64,000 bases of DNA from Bacteroidales bacterium (GTDB lineage Bacteria; Bacteroidota; Bacteroidia; Bacteroidales; UBA932), in NCBI GenBank assembly GCA_023227835.1, contig JALOCI010000006.1:41873-105872 (forward strand), in the 5' to 3' direction. A model generated the notes under the pieces. It saw nothing but the letters and a program-made list of their open reading frames with translations, did no database searches and was not told where the DNA came from. Every line of letters starts with the position of its first letter. Within the stretch, counting starts at the first letter, position 1. Positions 43,258 through 51,398 of this stretch are shown one piece after another. Made by a program: the position numbers and the translations under genes.

Positions 43258-43396
43258 ATTTTCCTCATAAGCCACTTAACAGTTAGCAGAGATATTCATA
43301 ATCAGGGAAATTTTCAGCCGGAACGAACTTCGTGAGTGAGGATGGACTTCCCTGATTCTGAATATTTCTAATATATAAGCGGCTACTGAGGAAAAT
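43258..43396 (-). repeat. Repeat element, copy B (long hairpin, inverted relative to A)
   Basis: A 139-base hairpin. Outer arms 43258-43267 and 43387-43396 pair perfectly, then a partly paired middle, then an inner stem 43288-43309 with 43348-43369 (22 bases, 2 mismatches) and a 38-base loop. Read on the minus strand the loop contains GTCCATCCTCA and TCCGGCTGAAA, as in copy A, separated by an unrelated 13-16 bases. A 14-base dyad at 43400-43413 follows. No ORF overlaps it. Confidence 0.8.
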
Positions 43397-43449
43397 CTCA
43401 GAAACCAGTTTCTTTAAGGCTTGTACCTGATTATCCTGCAATTGCGAAA

Positions 43450-43559
43450 AACTTTGGCAAAGTTGTAACTTTTGTGAATATTGTATTTTTGCATATCTTT
43501 ATATTGTATATTTAACCTCCAACAACCGATTTTACCTGTCCGCAGGAAGTTTTCGGTTG
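43450..43559 (+). promoter_or_regulatory. Promoter, dyad and leader hairpin before the receiver gene
   Basis: A perfect dyad AACTTTGGCAAAGTT (43450-43464) lies about 20 bases before a -7 box TATTTTTG (43484-43491). The predicted leader of about 140 bases contains a stem-loop at 43523-43559 (CAACCGA with TCGGTTG outside, CCTG with CAGG inside). A repressor site plus structured leader is plausible but not shown. Confidence 0.45.
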
Positions 43560-43639
43560 ATAGTAGACAAAATTTGGTTAAATGTTGATTCATCAGCATT
43601 TTTGAAATACCATACGAACCAATATATGAAGGAGAAACC

Positions 43640-44035
43640 ATGGAAAACAAAAATCTAGAAAATGCCAGTTTGATACTAGTTGCTGAAGATGAGGAGTACA
43701 ACTACCTTTATCTGGATGAGTTGCTCAACAAGCTTGGATTGAAACATATCCAGGCAAAAGATGGTAAGGAGGCTATTGACATTTGCCGTGAGAACAGAGA
43801 TGTAACCCTGGTACTCATGGATATCAAGATGCCTGTAATAGACGGTTACACAGCTGCTCAAAAAATTAAGGAATTCTCACCAAAAATTCCGATAATTGCA
43901 CAATCTGCTTATGCGCTTGAGCACGAGCGAGAGAAATTCAGAGATGTCTTTGATGATTATCTGGCAAAACCTATAAACAAGGAGATATTTCTGATGACAC
44001 TCAGAAAATTTATAAATATTCAGAATGGGTATTGA
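43640..44035 (+). CDS. Stand-alone response-regulator receiver protein
   Basis: A 131-residue CheY-like receiver without output domain. The acidic pair is EDEE (near 16-19), the phospho-acceptor is Asp61 in LVLMDIKMPVIDGY, and the lysine is in YLAKPINKE (near 115). It is most like the receivers of hybrid kinases such as the one at 21057-24128. An AAGGAG Shine-Dalgarno five bases before the ATG is unusual here. It overlaps the MarC gene by 11 bases. It may act as a phosphate carrier or as an allosteric partner; the cognate kinase is not evident. Confidence 0.92.
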   Translation: MENKNLENASLILVAEDEEYNYLYLDELLNKLGLKHIQAKDGKEAIDICRENRDVTLVLMDIKMPVIDGYTAAQKIKEFSPKIPIIAQSAYALEHEREKFRDVFDDYLAKPINKEIFLMTLRKFINIQNGY

Positions 44036-44603
44036 TTTTAAAGAGATTTTCAGTGCATTTATCGTAATGTTTGCCGTGATTGATATTCTTGGCTCAGTTC
44101 CTATTATTATAGGCATGAAGGAAAAGAAGAAGAAATTCAGTCCCTTCAATGCGTCATGGATATCTTTTACTATTATGGTGGCTTTCCTCTTTCTCGGACA
44201 AGCCTTATTGGGACTTTTCGGAGTAGACATATCCTCTTTTGCAGTGGCCGGAGCTCTGGTTTTGTTAGTTTTGGCCGTTGAGATGATATTCGGTGTGCAG
44301 ATTTTCAAAGACGACGGCCCGACAAACTCTGCGACCATTGTCCCAATAGTGTTCCCTCTTATTGCAGGAGCAGCCTCATTTACAACAATACTTTCGTTGC
44401 GGGCAGAATATGATGTCGTCAATATTATAATTGCTCTTTTTATTAACATAGTCATAGTATATTTTGTGCTGAGCAATATCGACCTTATATCCCGGAAGGT
44501 GGGCAAGGGAGGGATTTATGTCATGCGCAAGTTTTTCGGGATAATCCTGCTTGCTATTGCAGTAAGGCTTATTGTTTCAAATCTTCACTCTTTGATGAGT
44601 TAA
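44025..44603 (+). CDS. MarC-family integral membrane protein
   Basis: A 192-residue inner-membrane protein with six hydrophobic helices, showing the MarC/NAAT pattern: FSAFIVMFAVIDILGSVPII at the start, ALVLLVLAVEMIFG in the middle, and VPIVFPLIAGAASFTTI near 105-122. The family has no firmly established transport activity; an earlier link to antibiotic resistance was not upheld. The start overlaps the end of the receiver gene in another frame, which suggests coupling. It is slightly shorter than the usual 200-220 residues but complete. Confidence 0.88.
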   Translation: MGIDFKEIFSAFIVMFAVIDILGSVPIIIGMKEKKKKFSPFNASWISFTIMVAFLFLGQALLGLFGVDISSFAVAGALVLLVLAVEMIFGVQIFKDDGPTNSATIVPIVFPLIAGAASFTTILSLRAEYDVVNIIIALFINIVIVYFVLSNIDLISRKVGKGGIYVMRKFFGIILLAIAVRLIVSNLHSLMS

Positions 44604-44627
44604 TCAAGGGGTATAACTAACCAGAAC

Positions 44628-45803
44628 ATGAAATACAATTTTGATGAGGTCATAGACCGCAGGAACAGTGATGCTCTTAAGCTTGAAGCGCTAAAACCGA
44701 GATGGGGTAGGGAGGATCTTATTCCTATGTGGGTAGCCGATATGGATTTCAGAACTCCGCCGTATATCATAGATACAATCAGGAAACGTTGTGATAACGG
44801 AATTCTCGGATACACTAGCGTCCCTCAAAACTGGAGCGGGTCTATAATAAATTGGCTGGATATGCGGTATGGCTGGCATATTAATTCAGAGATGCTGACA
44901 TTCTCTCCCGGTATTGTACAGGGTCTGGCTTTTGCATTACAAGCTTTGACTAAAGAGGGAGACAAGGTTATGGTTTTACCTCCGGTTTACCACCCGTTTT
45001 TTCTTATTACAAAGAAGAACAACAGAAATGTGATATTTTCCCCGCTGGAGATAAAGAATGGTACTATTAAGATAGATTTTGACAAATTCAGCAAAGATAT
45101 TCAGGGTTGTAAAGTCTTTATCCTGTGTAATCCTCATAACCCCGGGGGAAGGGTGTGGAGAGAGGAGGAGCTGCAAAAAATAGCTGAAATATGCCATGAA
45201 AACGGAACTTTGGTTTTTTCCGATGAGATACATGCAGACCTGACATTTCCCGGGAAGAGGCATATACCATTTGCAACAGTATCCGAAAAGGCGAAGATGA
45301 ACTCCGTTACCTTCATGTCACCAAGCAAAGCCTTTAATATGCCGGGGCTGGCAAGTTCATACGTGGTTATTGAAAACAAACAAATACTGGAACAATTCAG
45401 GAAATATATGGAGGCAAGCGAACTGGATCTCGGTCACGTATTTGCCTTTATTGGAACGATAGCAGCATACAGCAACGGTACGGAGTGGCTGGAGCAAATG
45501 CTTGAATATGTAACCGGCAATATTGATTACCTGATGAAATTCTGTTCAGAGAGGATGCCAAAGATTAAGCCAATAAGACCCGAAGCCTCCTATCTTGTTT
45601 TTCTGGATTGCAGGGAGTTGGGGTTGGAGCAACCTGCGTTGGTTGATTTTTTTGTTGACGGGGCGCACCTTGCTCTAAACGATGGTTCAATTTTTGGGAA
45701 AGAGGGGAATGGCTTTATGAGAATGAATGTGGCTTGTCCAAGCAGTGTGCTTGAAAAGGCATTGTTGCAGCTAGAAGGGGCTTATTGTAAAGTTAAGAGT
45801 TAA
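44628..45803 (+). CDS. PatB/MalY-type cystathionine beta-lyase (C-S lyase)
   Basis: A PLP-dependent fold-type I aminotransferase-like enzyme of 391 residues. It shows the MalY/PatB features MWVADMDFRTPP near the N-terminus, NPHNPGGRVW (near 170), FSDEIHADLTFPG and the PLP lysine in MSPSKAFNMPGLASS (near 230). These enzymes cleave the C-S bond of cystathionine or other cysteine conjugates and release a thiol, pyruvate and ammonia. The last codons run into a heptamer tandem repeat that supplies the stop codon. The neighbour is a MetY-like enzyme. Confidence 0.92.
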   Translation: MKYNFDEVIDRRNSDALKLEALKPRWGREDLIPMWVADMDFRTPPYIIDTIRKRCDNGILGYTSVPQNWSGSIINWLDMRYGWHINSEMLTFSPGIVQGLAFALQALTKEGDKVMVLPPVYHPFFLITKKNNRNVIFSPLEIKNGTIKIDFDKFSKDIQGCKVFILCNPHNPGGRVWREEELQKIAEICHENGTLVFSDEIHADLTFPGKRHIPFATVSEKAKMNSVTFMSPSKAFNMPGLASSYVVIENKQILEQFRKYMEASELDLGHVFAFIGTIAAYSNGTEWLEQMLEYVTGNIDYLMKFCSERMPKIKPIRPEASYLVFLDCRELGLEQPALVDFFVDGAHLALNDGSIFGKEGNGFMRMNVACPSSVLEKALLQLEGAYCKVKS

Positions 45804-45830
45804 AAGTTAAGAGTTAAAAGTTAAGAGTTA
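45789..45830 (+). repeat. 14-base tandem repeat (two heptamers), three copies
   Basis: AAAGTTAAGAGTTA repeated three times without change, followed by AAAGTGAATA. Each unit consists of two heptamers (AGTTAAG and AGTTAAA), related to the repeats at 2296 and 60804. The repeat begins inside the last codons of the C-S lyase gene and fills most of the gap to the next gene. Confidence 0.95.
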
Positions 45831-45850
45831 AAAGTGAATATTTTTTAGAT

Positions 45851-47092
45851 ATGGAAAATTTAGATTTTGCAGCCAGTGTCCTGCACAAACAATTTGAGAA
45901 AGACGATGCATATAACTCTTTGTCAATGCCTGTTTATAATACAGCGGCATACGAGTTTAGCTGTGCAGAGGATATGGAAGAGGCATTTTGCGGAAGAACT
46001 CCGGATCATGTATACTCAAGATTGACAAATCCGACAGTGCAATATTTTGAACAGAGAGTTCAGGAGGTCACAAAAGCGATGAGTGTTACGGCTGTCAACT
46101 CAGGAATGGCTGCAATCAGTAATTCTGTAATGGCTTTAGCATGGTCAGGTTGTAACATTGTCACTTCGCCACACCTCTTCGGAAATACCTACTCCTTTTT
46201 TAAGTTTACATTGGCATATTACGGAGTTGAGACAAGATTCTGTGATATGACTAACGCAGAGGAGGTAGAACAGAATATTGATAAAAACACGGCACTCCTT
46301 TTTTTGGAGGTGATTACTAACCCTCAGCTGGAGGTTGCCAATCTCAAGAGTCTGTCGACAATAGCAGGGAAACACGGAATTCCTTTGGTTGCGGACACTA
46401 CGGCAATACCTTTTAATGTTTTCAGCGCAGCTCATTTCGGAGTAGATGTAGAGATTATTTCAAGTACAAAATATATTTCCGGAGGTGCTACCTCGTTGGG
46501 TGGCCTTATACTTGATTACGGGACTGCTGATTACAGTCGTTCCCCTAAACTCGGAGAGCTTTTTGCCACGGTCGGAAATAAGGCATTTACATTCAAGCTG
46601 AAAAAGGAGATATTAAGAAACCTTGGGGCATATATGACTCCTCAGGTTGCTTATATGCAGACACTGGGACTTGAAACGATGGAGGTGCGTTATACAAGAC
46701 AGGCATCAACGTGCAGGGAGCTGGCCGAGAGAATGTCAAAACTTCCTCAGATTGAGAAGGTGAATTATACTGCCCTGAAAGATAATCCTTTCTACAATAT
46801 CAGTCTTGAACAATTCGGCGAATATCCCGGGGCAATGTTTACATTTGATCTCCCTTCACGGGAAGCCGCATTTAAGTTTATCAATAACCTGAAAGTGATA
46901 AGGCGTGCAACCAACCTGTTTGATAACAAGTCGCTTGCTATACATCCGGCAAGCACCATATTCGGAACTTTCAACGATGAGCAGAGGGCTTCTATGAACA
47001 TCTCTCAAAAATGCATACGCCTGTCTGTCGGACTCGAAAGCCCTGACACGCTTTTCGAGGATGTCCGGGACTCTTTGAATGATGTTAAATAG
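45851..47092 (+). CDS. O-acetylhomoserine sulfhydrylase-like PLP enzyme
   Basis: A 413-residue Cys/Met-metabolism PLP enzyme. Family motifs: RLTNPTVQYFEQR (near 55-70), VNSGMAAISNSVMAL, DTTAIPFN and the PLP lysine in IISSTKYISGGATSLGG (near 205). The pattern is closest to MetY-type O-acetylhomoserine sulfhydrylases, with methionine gamma-lyase as an alternative. It would make homocysteine or methionine from O-acetylhomoserine and a thiol. The thiol-releasing C-S lyase is directly upstream, and the metK gene in this window carries a SAM-responsive leader, but no such leader was seen here. Confidence 0.85.
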   Translation: MENLDFAASVLHKQFEKDDAYNSLSMPVYNTAAYEFSCAEDMEEAFCGRTPDHVYSRLTNPTVQYFEQRVQEVTKAMSVTAVNSGMAAISNSVMALAWSGCNIVTSPHLFGNTYSFFKFTLAYYGVETRFCDMTNAEEVEQNIDKNTALLFLEVITNPQLEVANLKSLSTIAGKHGIPLVADTTAIPFNVFSAAHFGVDVEIISSTKYISGGATSLGGLILDYGTADYSRSPKLGELFATVGNKAFTFKLKKEILRNLGAYMTPQVAYMQTLGLETMEVRYTRQASTCRELAERMSKLPQIEKVNYTALKDNPFYNISLEQFGEYPGAMFTFDLPSREAAFKFINNLKVIRRATNLFDNKSLAIHPASTIFGTFNDEQRASMNISQKCIRLSVGLESPDTLFEDVRDSLNDVK

Positions 47093-47135
47093 TTGAAATT
47101 TAACAAATAGTATTACAGCCTGATTAAAAATAAAT

Positions 47136-47143
47136 TATATTTG
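47136..47143 (+). promoter_or_regulatory. -7 promoter box of the 47173 gene
   Basis: TATATTTG matches TAnnTTTG, 29 bases before the ATG at 47173. Confidence 0.5.
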
Positions 47144-47172
47144 CCATGTATTATTAAATGCTTGGCATATAG

Positions 47173-48591
47173 ATGTTATATAGAGTTAGATTGCTAATGG
47201 GCTTAGTTGTCCTTAATCTCGCTGTTTCCTGTCTAAAATTTCCAATAAGAGAAATCGAACAAAATGAAGAAATCTCATATTCCGGATATAATTATCCTTT
47301 TGCTCTGGAGAATCGTTTCATTTTAGCAGAAATAGTCGTTGAGACCGATGGCTCTTTACCTCTGGAAGATGTAGAACTAGAGATACCACCCCTAAAGTAC
47401 AACAAGTCTCTTTTGTTTTTTCTTACCCAGGACGATTGTAAGCAAACAGCTTTCTGTGTAACATGGGCTGCAATTAATGGAAGGCCTCTCTCTACAAACT
47501 ATTTTTATAGTCTCAAACATATTAATTTCGGTATTTTTCCTACAGACACTCTTATGCTTGGTAAGACGCTGGGTTCTACGGATGGGGCAGGTAATGAGGT
47601 GAGATTTCATTTTACAACAACAATTGCGCCGGAAATGGGATTTATGACAAGCGATATAGATATAAATCGGTTGAGACGTGTCATCGACAATAATCAGTTC
47701 AAAGAGCGTGGAGGACTAATGTGGGAGGATATAAGGGAGATGCTTAACTATGGTGTGGGCATTGCCTTTCATGACAACAGGACCTCCGATCAAAGCAATG
47801 TCGATTCTATATTAAAACACTATGCGCTGTCTCAAAACATTATTCTTGACTCACTTGCGGGAAGAGGGTGTAAGACTCTGGCTGAACCGGACGGAAATAA
47901 GACATATGTAGAGGCGGCTTTAGAATATAGCCCAATACAGATAATGACTGCGCAAACAGGAACCATTGAACTATGTCCGTGTAAACTCGATTGTGAAACA
48001 AGGGGTTTTTTGTTTAACAGAGGCTTTTATGATACGATTGGATTTAGGGTGGCTATAAATGACCAATTTGCACTGCCATTAAAAGAGCGGCATGCTATAC
48101 ATGTGGGAGTCCATGAAACCGGCGTCGATTGGGCAAGAGCATTGCTTTGGCTGAATGATACTTATGGAAAAGATGGATTAGATTCAATATGGATGCCATC
48201 TCTGGAGGAATATTGCGAATACGATTTCTATCGTATGAACAGTAGTATAACCAGAACTATAACTAAAAACAAAATTATAGTTCATTTGAAAATACCCATG
48301 GGGCAATATTTCTATTCTCCGTCAGTTACTCTTAATATAAAAGGATTACATAAGAAAAATGTGATTGGGTTGTCATCTAATTATGAGGTGACCGGAATGT
48401 CTTATGACGATTACAAAGATTGTTTCATGCTCAACATAGACTGCAGAAGGTATTTATATCAAATGGCTTCATATTATGTTGGAAAATATTTGGCCAGTAA
48501 ATCTGAGACAGACTACATGGATGCACTATATTTTGTCTCACAATTGAAAGAATCTTCAGGAAAGCAACAGCTTCTTGCAAAGCTAAAATAG
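47173..48591 (+). CDS. Lipoprotein of unknown function, possibly NodB-fold
   Basis: A 472-residue exported protein. The N-terminus (VVLNLAVSC) is a probable lipoprotein signal with Cys20. I recognise no family with certainty. Features that recall the polysaccharide-deacetylase (NodB) barrel are FFLTQDDC with Asp87-Asp88, where NodB has TFDDG, and GIAFHDNRTSD with His200; the third NodB motif is not clear. A close cysteine set CPCKLDC (268, 270, 274) could bind metal. The C-terminal 100 residues look like a beta-sandwich (HLKIPMGQYFYSPSVTLNI). It has its own promoter box and stands alone before the rplC operon. Confidence 0.55.
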   Translation: MLYRVRLLMGLVVLNLAVSCLKFPIREIEQNEEISYSGYNYPFALENRFILAEIVVETDGSLPLEDVELEIPPLKYNKSLLFFLTQDDCKQTAFCVTWAAINGRPLSTNYFYSLKHINFGIFPTDTLMLGKTLGSTDGAGNEVRFHFTTTIAPEMGFMTSDIDINRLRRVIDNNQFKERGGLMWEDIREMLNYGVGIAFHDNRTSDQSNVDSILKHYALSQNIILDSLAGRGCKTLAEPDGNKTYVEAALEYSPIQIMTAQTGTIELCPCKLDCETRGFLFNRGFYDTIGFRVAINDQFALPLKERHAIHVGVHETGVDWARALLWLNDTYGKDGLDSIWMPSLEEYCEYDFYRMNSSITRTITKNKIIVHLKIPMGQYFYSPSVTLNIKGLHKKNVIGLSSNYEVTGMSYDDYKDCFMLNIDCRRYLYQMASYYVGKYLASKSETDYMDALYFVSQLKESSGKQQLLAKLK

Positions 48592-48625
48592 TGGCCTTAC
48601 CTCTTGCATTTACAATAATTTATCG

Positions 48626-48655
48626 TATCTTTGCAGCCCGCAAATTTTATGCGGG
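48626..48655 (+). promoter_or_regulatory. Promoter and leader hairpin of the rplC operon
   Basis: The -7 box TATCTTTG (48626-48633), with CTTG 19 bases upstream as a near-consensus -33, is followed at once by a small GC-rich hairpin (CCCGCA/TGCGGG, 48637-48655) that would lie at the very 5' end of the mRNA, about 38 bases before the rplC ATG. Confidence 0.6.
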
Positions 48656-48693
48656 TTAGTATAATTTATTATAAAACACCAAATTAACAACCA

Positions 48694-49320
48694 ATGCCTG
48701 GATTAATTGGAAAAAAAATCGGAATGACTTCCGTTTTCGGTGCCGATGGGAAAAACATCCCATGCACCGTTATTGAGGCTGGTCCGTGTGTTGTTACGCA
48801 AATCCGTACAGTAGAGAAAGATGGTTATGCCGCTGTACAACTTGCCTATGACGAACAAAAAGAAAAACACACCAGCGGTGGCCTTATGGGTCACTTCAAA
48901 AAGGCACAAACCACACCTAAACGTAAACTTGTTGAATTCGGAAACGATTTCATGAAAGAGTTTCAATTGGGTGACACCGTTACCGTAACAGATGTATTTC
49001 ATGATCAGCTGGAATGGGTAGATGTAACTGGAATATCAAAAGGAAAAGGCTTCCAGGGCGTTGTGAAACGTCATGGTTTTGCTGGAGTTGGTGGCCAGAC
49101 ACATGGTCAGCACAACAGACTTCGTGCTCCCGGTTCAATGGGCGCATCTTCATGGCCTTCTCGCGTATTTAAAGGAAAAAGATTAGCCGGCCGTATGGGT
49201 GGTGATCAGGTAAAAATTCTGAATCTTAGGATTATTAAGGTGATTCCTGAAAACAATCTCGTGATTGTTAAGGGTTCTATCCCTGGTGCCAAAGGTTCTT
49301 ATGTAATCGTGGAGGAATAA
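48694..49320 (+). CDS. rplC: 50S ribosomal protein L3
   Basis: Early-assembling 50S protein near the peptidyl-transferase centre, 208 residues. Typical blocks: MPGLIGKKIGMTSVF, KGKGFQGVVKRHGFAG (near 114-129) and GQHNRLRAPGSMGASSWPSR, holding the conserved glutamine that is methylated in some bacteria. It is the first gene of the rplC-to-rpsC run and has its own promoter, unlike the usual arrangement in which rpsJ comes first. Confidence 0.98.
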   Translation: MPGLIGKKIGMTSVFGADGKNIPCTVIEAGPCVVTQIRTVEKDGYAAVQLAYDEQKEKHTSGGLMGHFKKAQTTPKRKLVEFGNDFMKEFQLGDTVTVTDVFHDQLEWVDVTGISKGKGFQGVVKRHGFAGVGGQTHGQHNRLRAPGSMGASSWPSRVFKGKRLAGRMGGDQVKILNLRIIKVIPENNLVIVKGSIPGAKGSYVIVEE

Positions 49321-49326
49321 GAGTCT

Positions 49327-49950
49327 ATGGAATTATCAGTTTATAAAATAGACGGGACAGAGTCAGGAAAGAAAGTGGCTCTTGATCCTGCAATTTTTGG
49401 TGTTGAGCCGAATGATCACGCTATCTATCTTGATGTAAAGCAATACCTTGCAAATCAACGTCAGGGAACCCATAAATCAAAAGAGAAATGGGAAGTAGCA
49501 TACAGTACCAAGAAGATTATTCGTCAGAAAGGTTCAGGCGGTGCACGTCATGGTAGTATCAAATCTCCGAACTATGTAGGTGGTGGTAGAGTATTTGGTC
49601 CTAAACCACGCGATTACAGCTTCAAACTCAATAAGAAATTGAAACAGTTGGCGCGTTTCTCCGCACTTGCTTACAAAGTGAAGGAACAGGCACTGACAAT
49701 AGTTGAGCCATTCGTTTTGGAAGCTCCTAAGACAAAGGATATGCTTAAGATTATCAAAAATCTTAAGGTTAACGACAGAAAAGTCCTTTTCGTGCTTCCT
49801 GAAAATTCAAATAATATTTACTTATCGTCACGCAATTTGCCGAATGTGAAGGTAATCTCAGTCAGTGAGATCAGCACATACGATCTTGTAAACGCTACAA
49901 CCCTCATTATGGTTGATGGTGTACAGGATATCATGCAAGGACGAAACTAA
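49327..49950 (+). CDS. rplD: 50S ribosomal protein L4
   Basis: A 207-residue protein whose extended loop lines the exit tunnel (RQKGSGGARHGSIKSPNYVG, residues about 60-80, where macrolide-resistance changes can occur; wild-type looking here). In gammaproteobacteria L4 represses the S10 operon by binding its leader; whether that occurs here is unknown. It starts six bases after the rplC stop. Confidence 0.98.
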   Translation: MELSVYKIDGTESGKKVALDPAIFGVEPNDHAIYLDVKQYLANQRQGTHKSKEKWEVAYSTKKIIRQKGSGGARHGSIKSPNYVGGGRVFGPKPRDYSFKLNKKLKQLARFSALAYKVKEQALTIVEPFVLEAPKTKDMLKIIKNLKVNDRKVLFVLPENSNNIYLSSRNLPNVKVISVSEISTYDLVNATTLIMVDGVQDIMQGRN

Positions 49951-49963
49951 ACCGTAAAGAGCG

Positions 49964-50254
49964 ATGGGAATTTTAATTAAGCCTATAGTAACAGAAAGAA
50001 TGACGATTCAGGGCGAGAAGTTGAATCGTTACGGTTTTATTGTTGACCCTGCCTCTAATAAGTTAGAGATCAAAGCAGCGGTTGAGGAGATGTATGGTGT
50101 TAAAGTATTGGAAGTAAATACTGCGAGATACCACGGAAAACGCAAGAGCCGCTTTACAAAGGCGGGTTTATTGTCAGGCCGCGCAAATCACTATAAAAAA
50201 GCGTTTGTAACACTGGCCGGTGAAGATAAGATTGATTTCTACAGTAATATTTAA
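49964..50254 (+). CDS. rplW: 50S ribosomal protein L23
   Basis: A 96-residue protein at the tunnel exit, docking site for trigger factor and the signal-recognition particle. Recognisable by LIKPIVTERMT at the start and YGFIVDPASNKLEIKAAVEE, followed by the positively charged RYHGKRKSRFTKAGL. It lies 13 bases after rplD and 5 bases before rplB. Confidence 0.97.
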   Translation: MGILIKPIVTERMTIQGEKLNRYGFIVDPASNKLEIKAAVEEMYGVKVLEVNTARYHGKRKSRFTKAGLLSGRANHYKKAFVTLAGEDKIDFYSNI

Positions 50255-50259
50255 GACCA

Positions 50260-51084
50260 ATGGCAATACGCAAATTTAAACCGGCAACTCCGGGAACAAG
50301 ACATAAAGCGATAAGCGCATTTACAGAAATCACCTGCACCACACCGGAAAAATCGCTTCTAGAGCCTATTCGCAAGACAGGTGGTAGAAATGCTCAGGGT
50401 AAGATGACAATGCGTTATATCGGTGGCGGACACAAAAGAATGTACCGTGTCATCGACTTTTTACGCGATAAAGATAATTATACTGCAACAGTAAAGACAA
50501 TAGAATACGATCCGAACAGAAGTGCCCGTATCGCATTGGTTGTTTACGCAGATGGAGAAAAACGCTATATAATAGCTCCCAACGGACTTAAAGTAGGCCA
50601 GGTAATAGCATCGGGCTCAGGTATAGCTCCTGAATTAGGGAACACTCTTCCTCTGTCAGAAATTCCACTAGGAACACTTATTCACAACATTGAACTTCGT
50701 CCTGGTCAGGGAGCCGCAATGGCCCGCAGCGCCGGAACTTATGCTCAGCTTACAGCTCGTGAAGGTAACCACGCTATCCTTAAACTCCCTTCAGGTGAGA
50801 CAAGGATGGTTCTTGTTGCCTGCCGCGCTACTGTTGGAACAGTGTCAAATCCAGATCACAACTTAGAGTCGGACGGTAAGGCCGGACGTAAACGTTGGTT
50901 AGGACGCAGACCTCGAAACAGAGGTGTGGTTATGAACCCTGTCGATCACCCTATGGGTGGTGGTGAAGGTAGAGCATCCGGCGGACACCCACGTTCAAGG
51001 AAAGGCTTGCTGGCTAAAGGTTACAAGACCCGTAATCCTAAGAAAACGACTAAGAAGTTTATCATTGAAAGAAGGAAAAAATAA
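50260..51084 (+). CDS. rplB: 50S ribosomal protein L2
   Basis: A 274-residue protein required for subunit joining and peptidyl transfer. Conserved blocks include RYIGGGHKRMYRVIDF, HNIELRPGQGAAMARSAGTY and the C-terminal NPVDHPMGGGEGRASGGHP, with the histidine implicated in activity. Length and start are standard. Confidence 0.99.
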   Translation: MAIRKFKPATPGTRHKAISAFTEITCTTPEKSLLEPIRKTGGRNAQGKMTMRYIGGGHKRMYRVIDFLRDKDNYTATVKTIEYDPNRSARIALVVYADGEKRYIIAPNGLKVGQVIASGSGIAPELGNTLPLSEIPLGTLIHNIELRPGQGAAMARSAGTYAQLTAREGNHAILKLPSGETRMVLVACRATVGTVSNPDHNLESDGKAGRKRWLGRRPRNRGVVMNPVDHPMGGGEGRASGGHPRSRKGLLAKGYKTRNPKKTTKKFIIERRKK

Positions 51085-51105
51085 CGGAATTAACTGAATA
51101 GAATT

Positions 51106-51369
51106 ATGAGTCGTTCATTAAAGAAAGGGCCTTACATTGAGGCTAGTCTCGAGAAAAGAGTACTTGCCATGAATGAATCTGGCAAGAAAGAGGTAATCAA
51201 AACTTGGTCACGCGCAAGCATGATATCACCTGATTTTGTAGGTCACACTATCGCTGTTCATAATGGAAACAAGTTTATTCCTGTTTACGTTACTGAAAAC
51301 ATGGTTGGACACAAGCTCGGTGAATTTGCACCCACACGCACCTTCAAAGGTCACTCGGGTAATCGTTAA
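51106..51369 (+). CDS. rpsS: 30S ribosomal protein S19
   Basis: An 87-residue protein of the 30S head that forms a complex with S13. Recognised by SRSLKKGPYIEASLEKRV, IKTWSRASMISPDFVGHTIA and KLGEFAPTRTFKGHSG. It starts 21 bases after rplB. Confidence 0.98.
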   Translation: MSRSLKKGPYIEASLEKRVLAMNESGKKEVIKTWSRASMISPDFVGHTIAVHNGNKFIPVYVTENMVGHKLGEFAPTRTFKGHSGNR

Positions 51370-51398
51370 TAATTAATGTGTAAAACAAAATCACAATA

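Noticed and set aside
43258..43396. Copy B as an integron attC site
   Set aside because: attC sites keep conserved outer ends (GTTRRRY/RYYYAAC) and variable centres. Here the terminal loop is conserved, the outer ends lack that consensus, and no integrase gene is visible.
39885..43640. Integrative element inserted at tRNA-Leu
   Set aside because: No integrase gene and no second copy of the tRNA 3' end were found up to the receiver gene, so a tRNA-targeted island is not supported.
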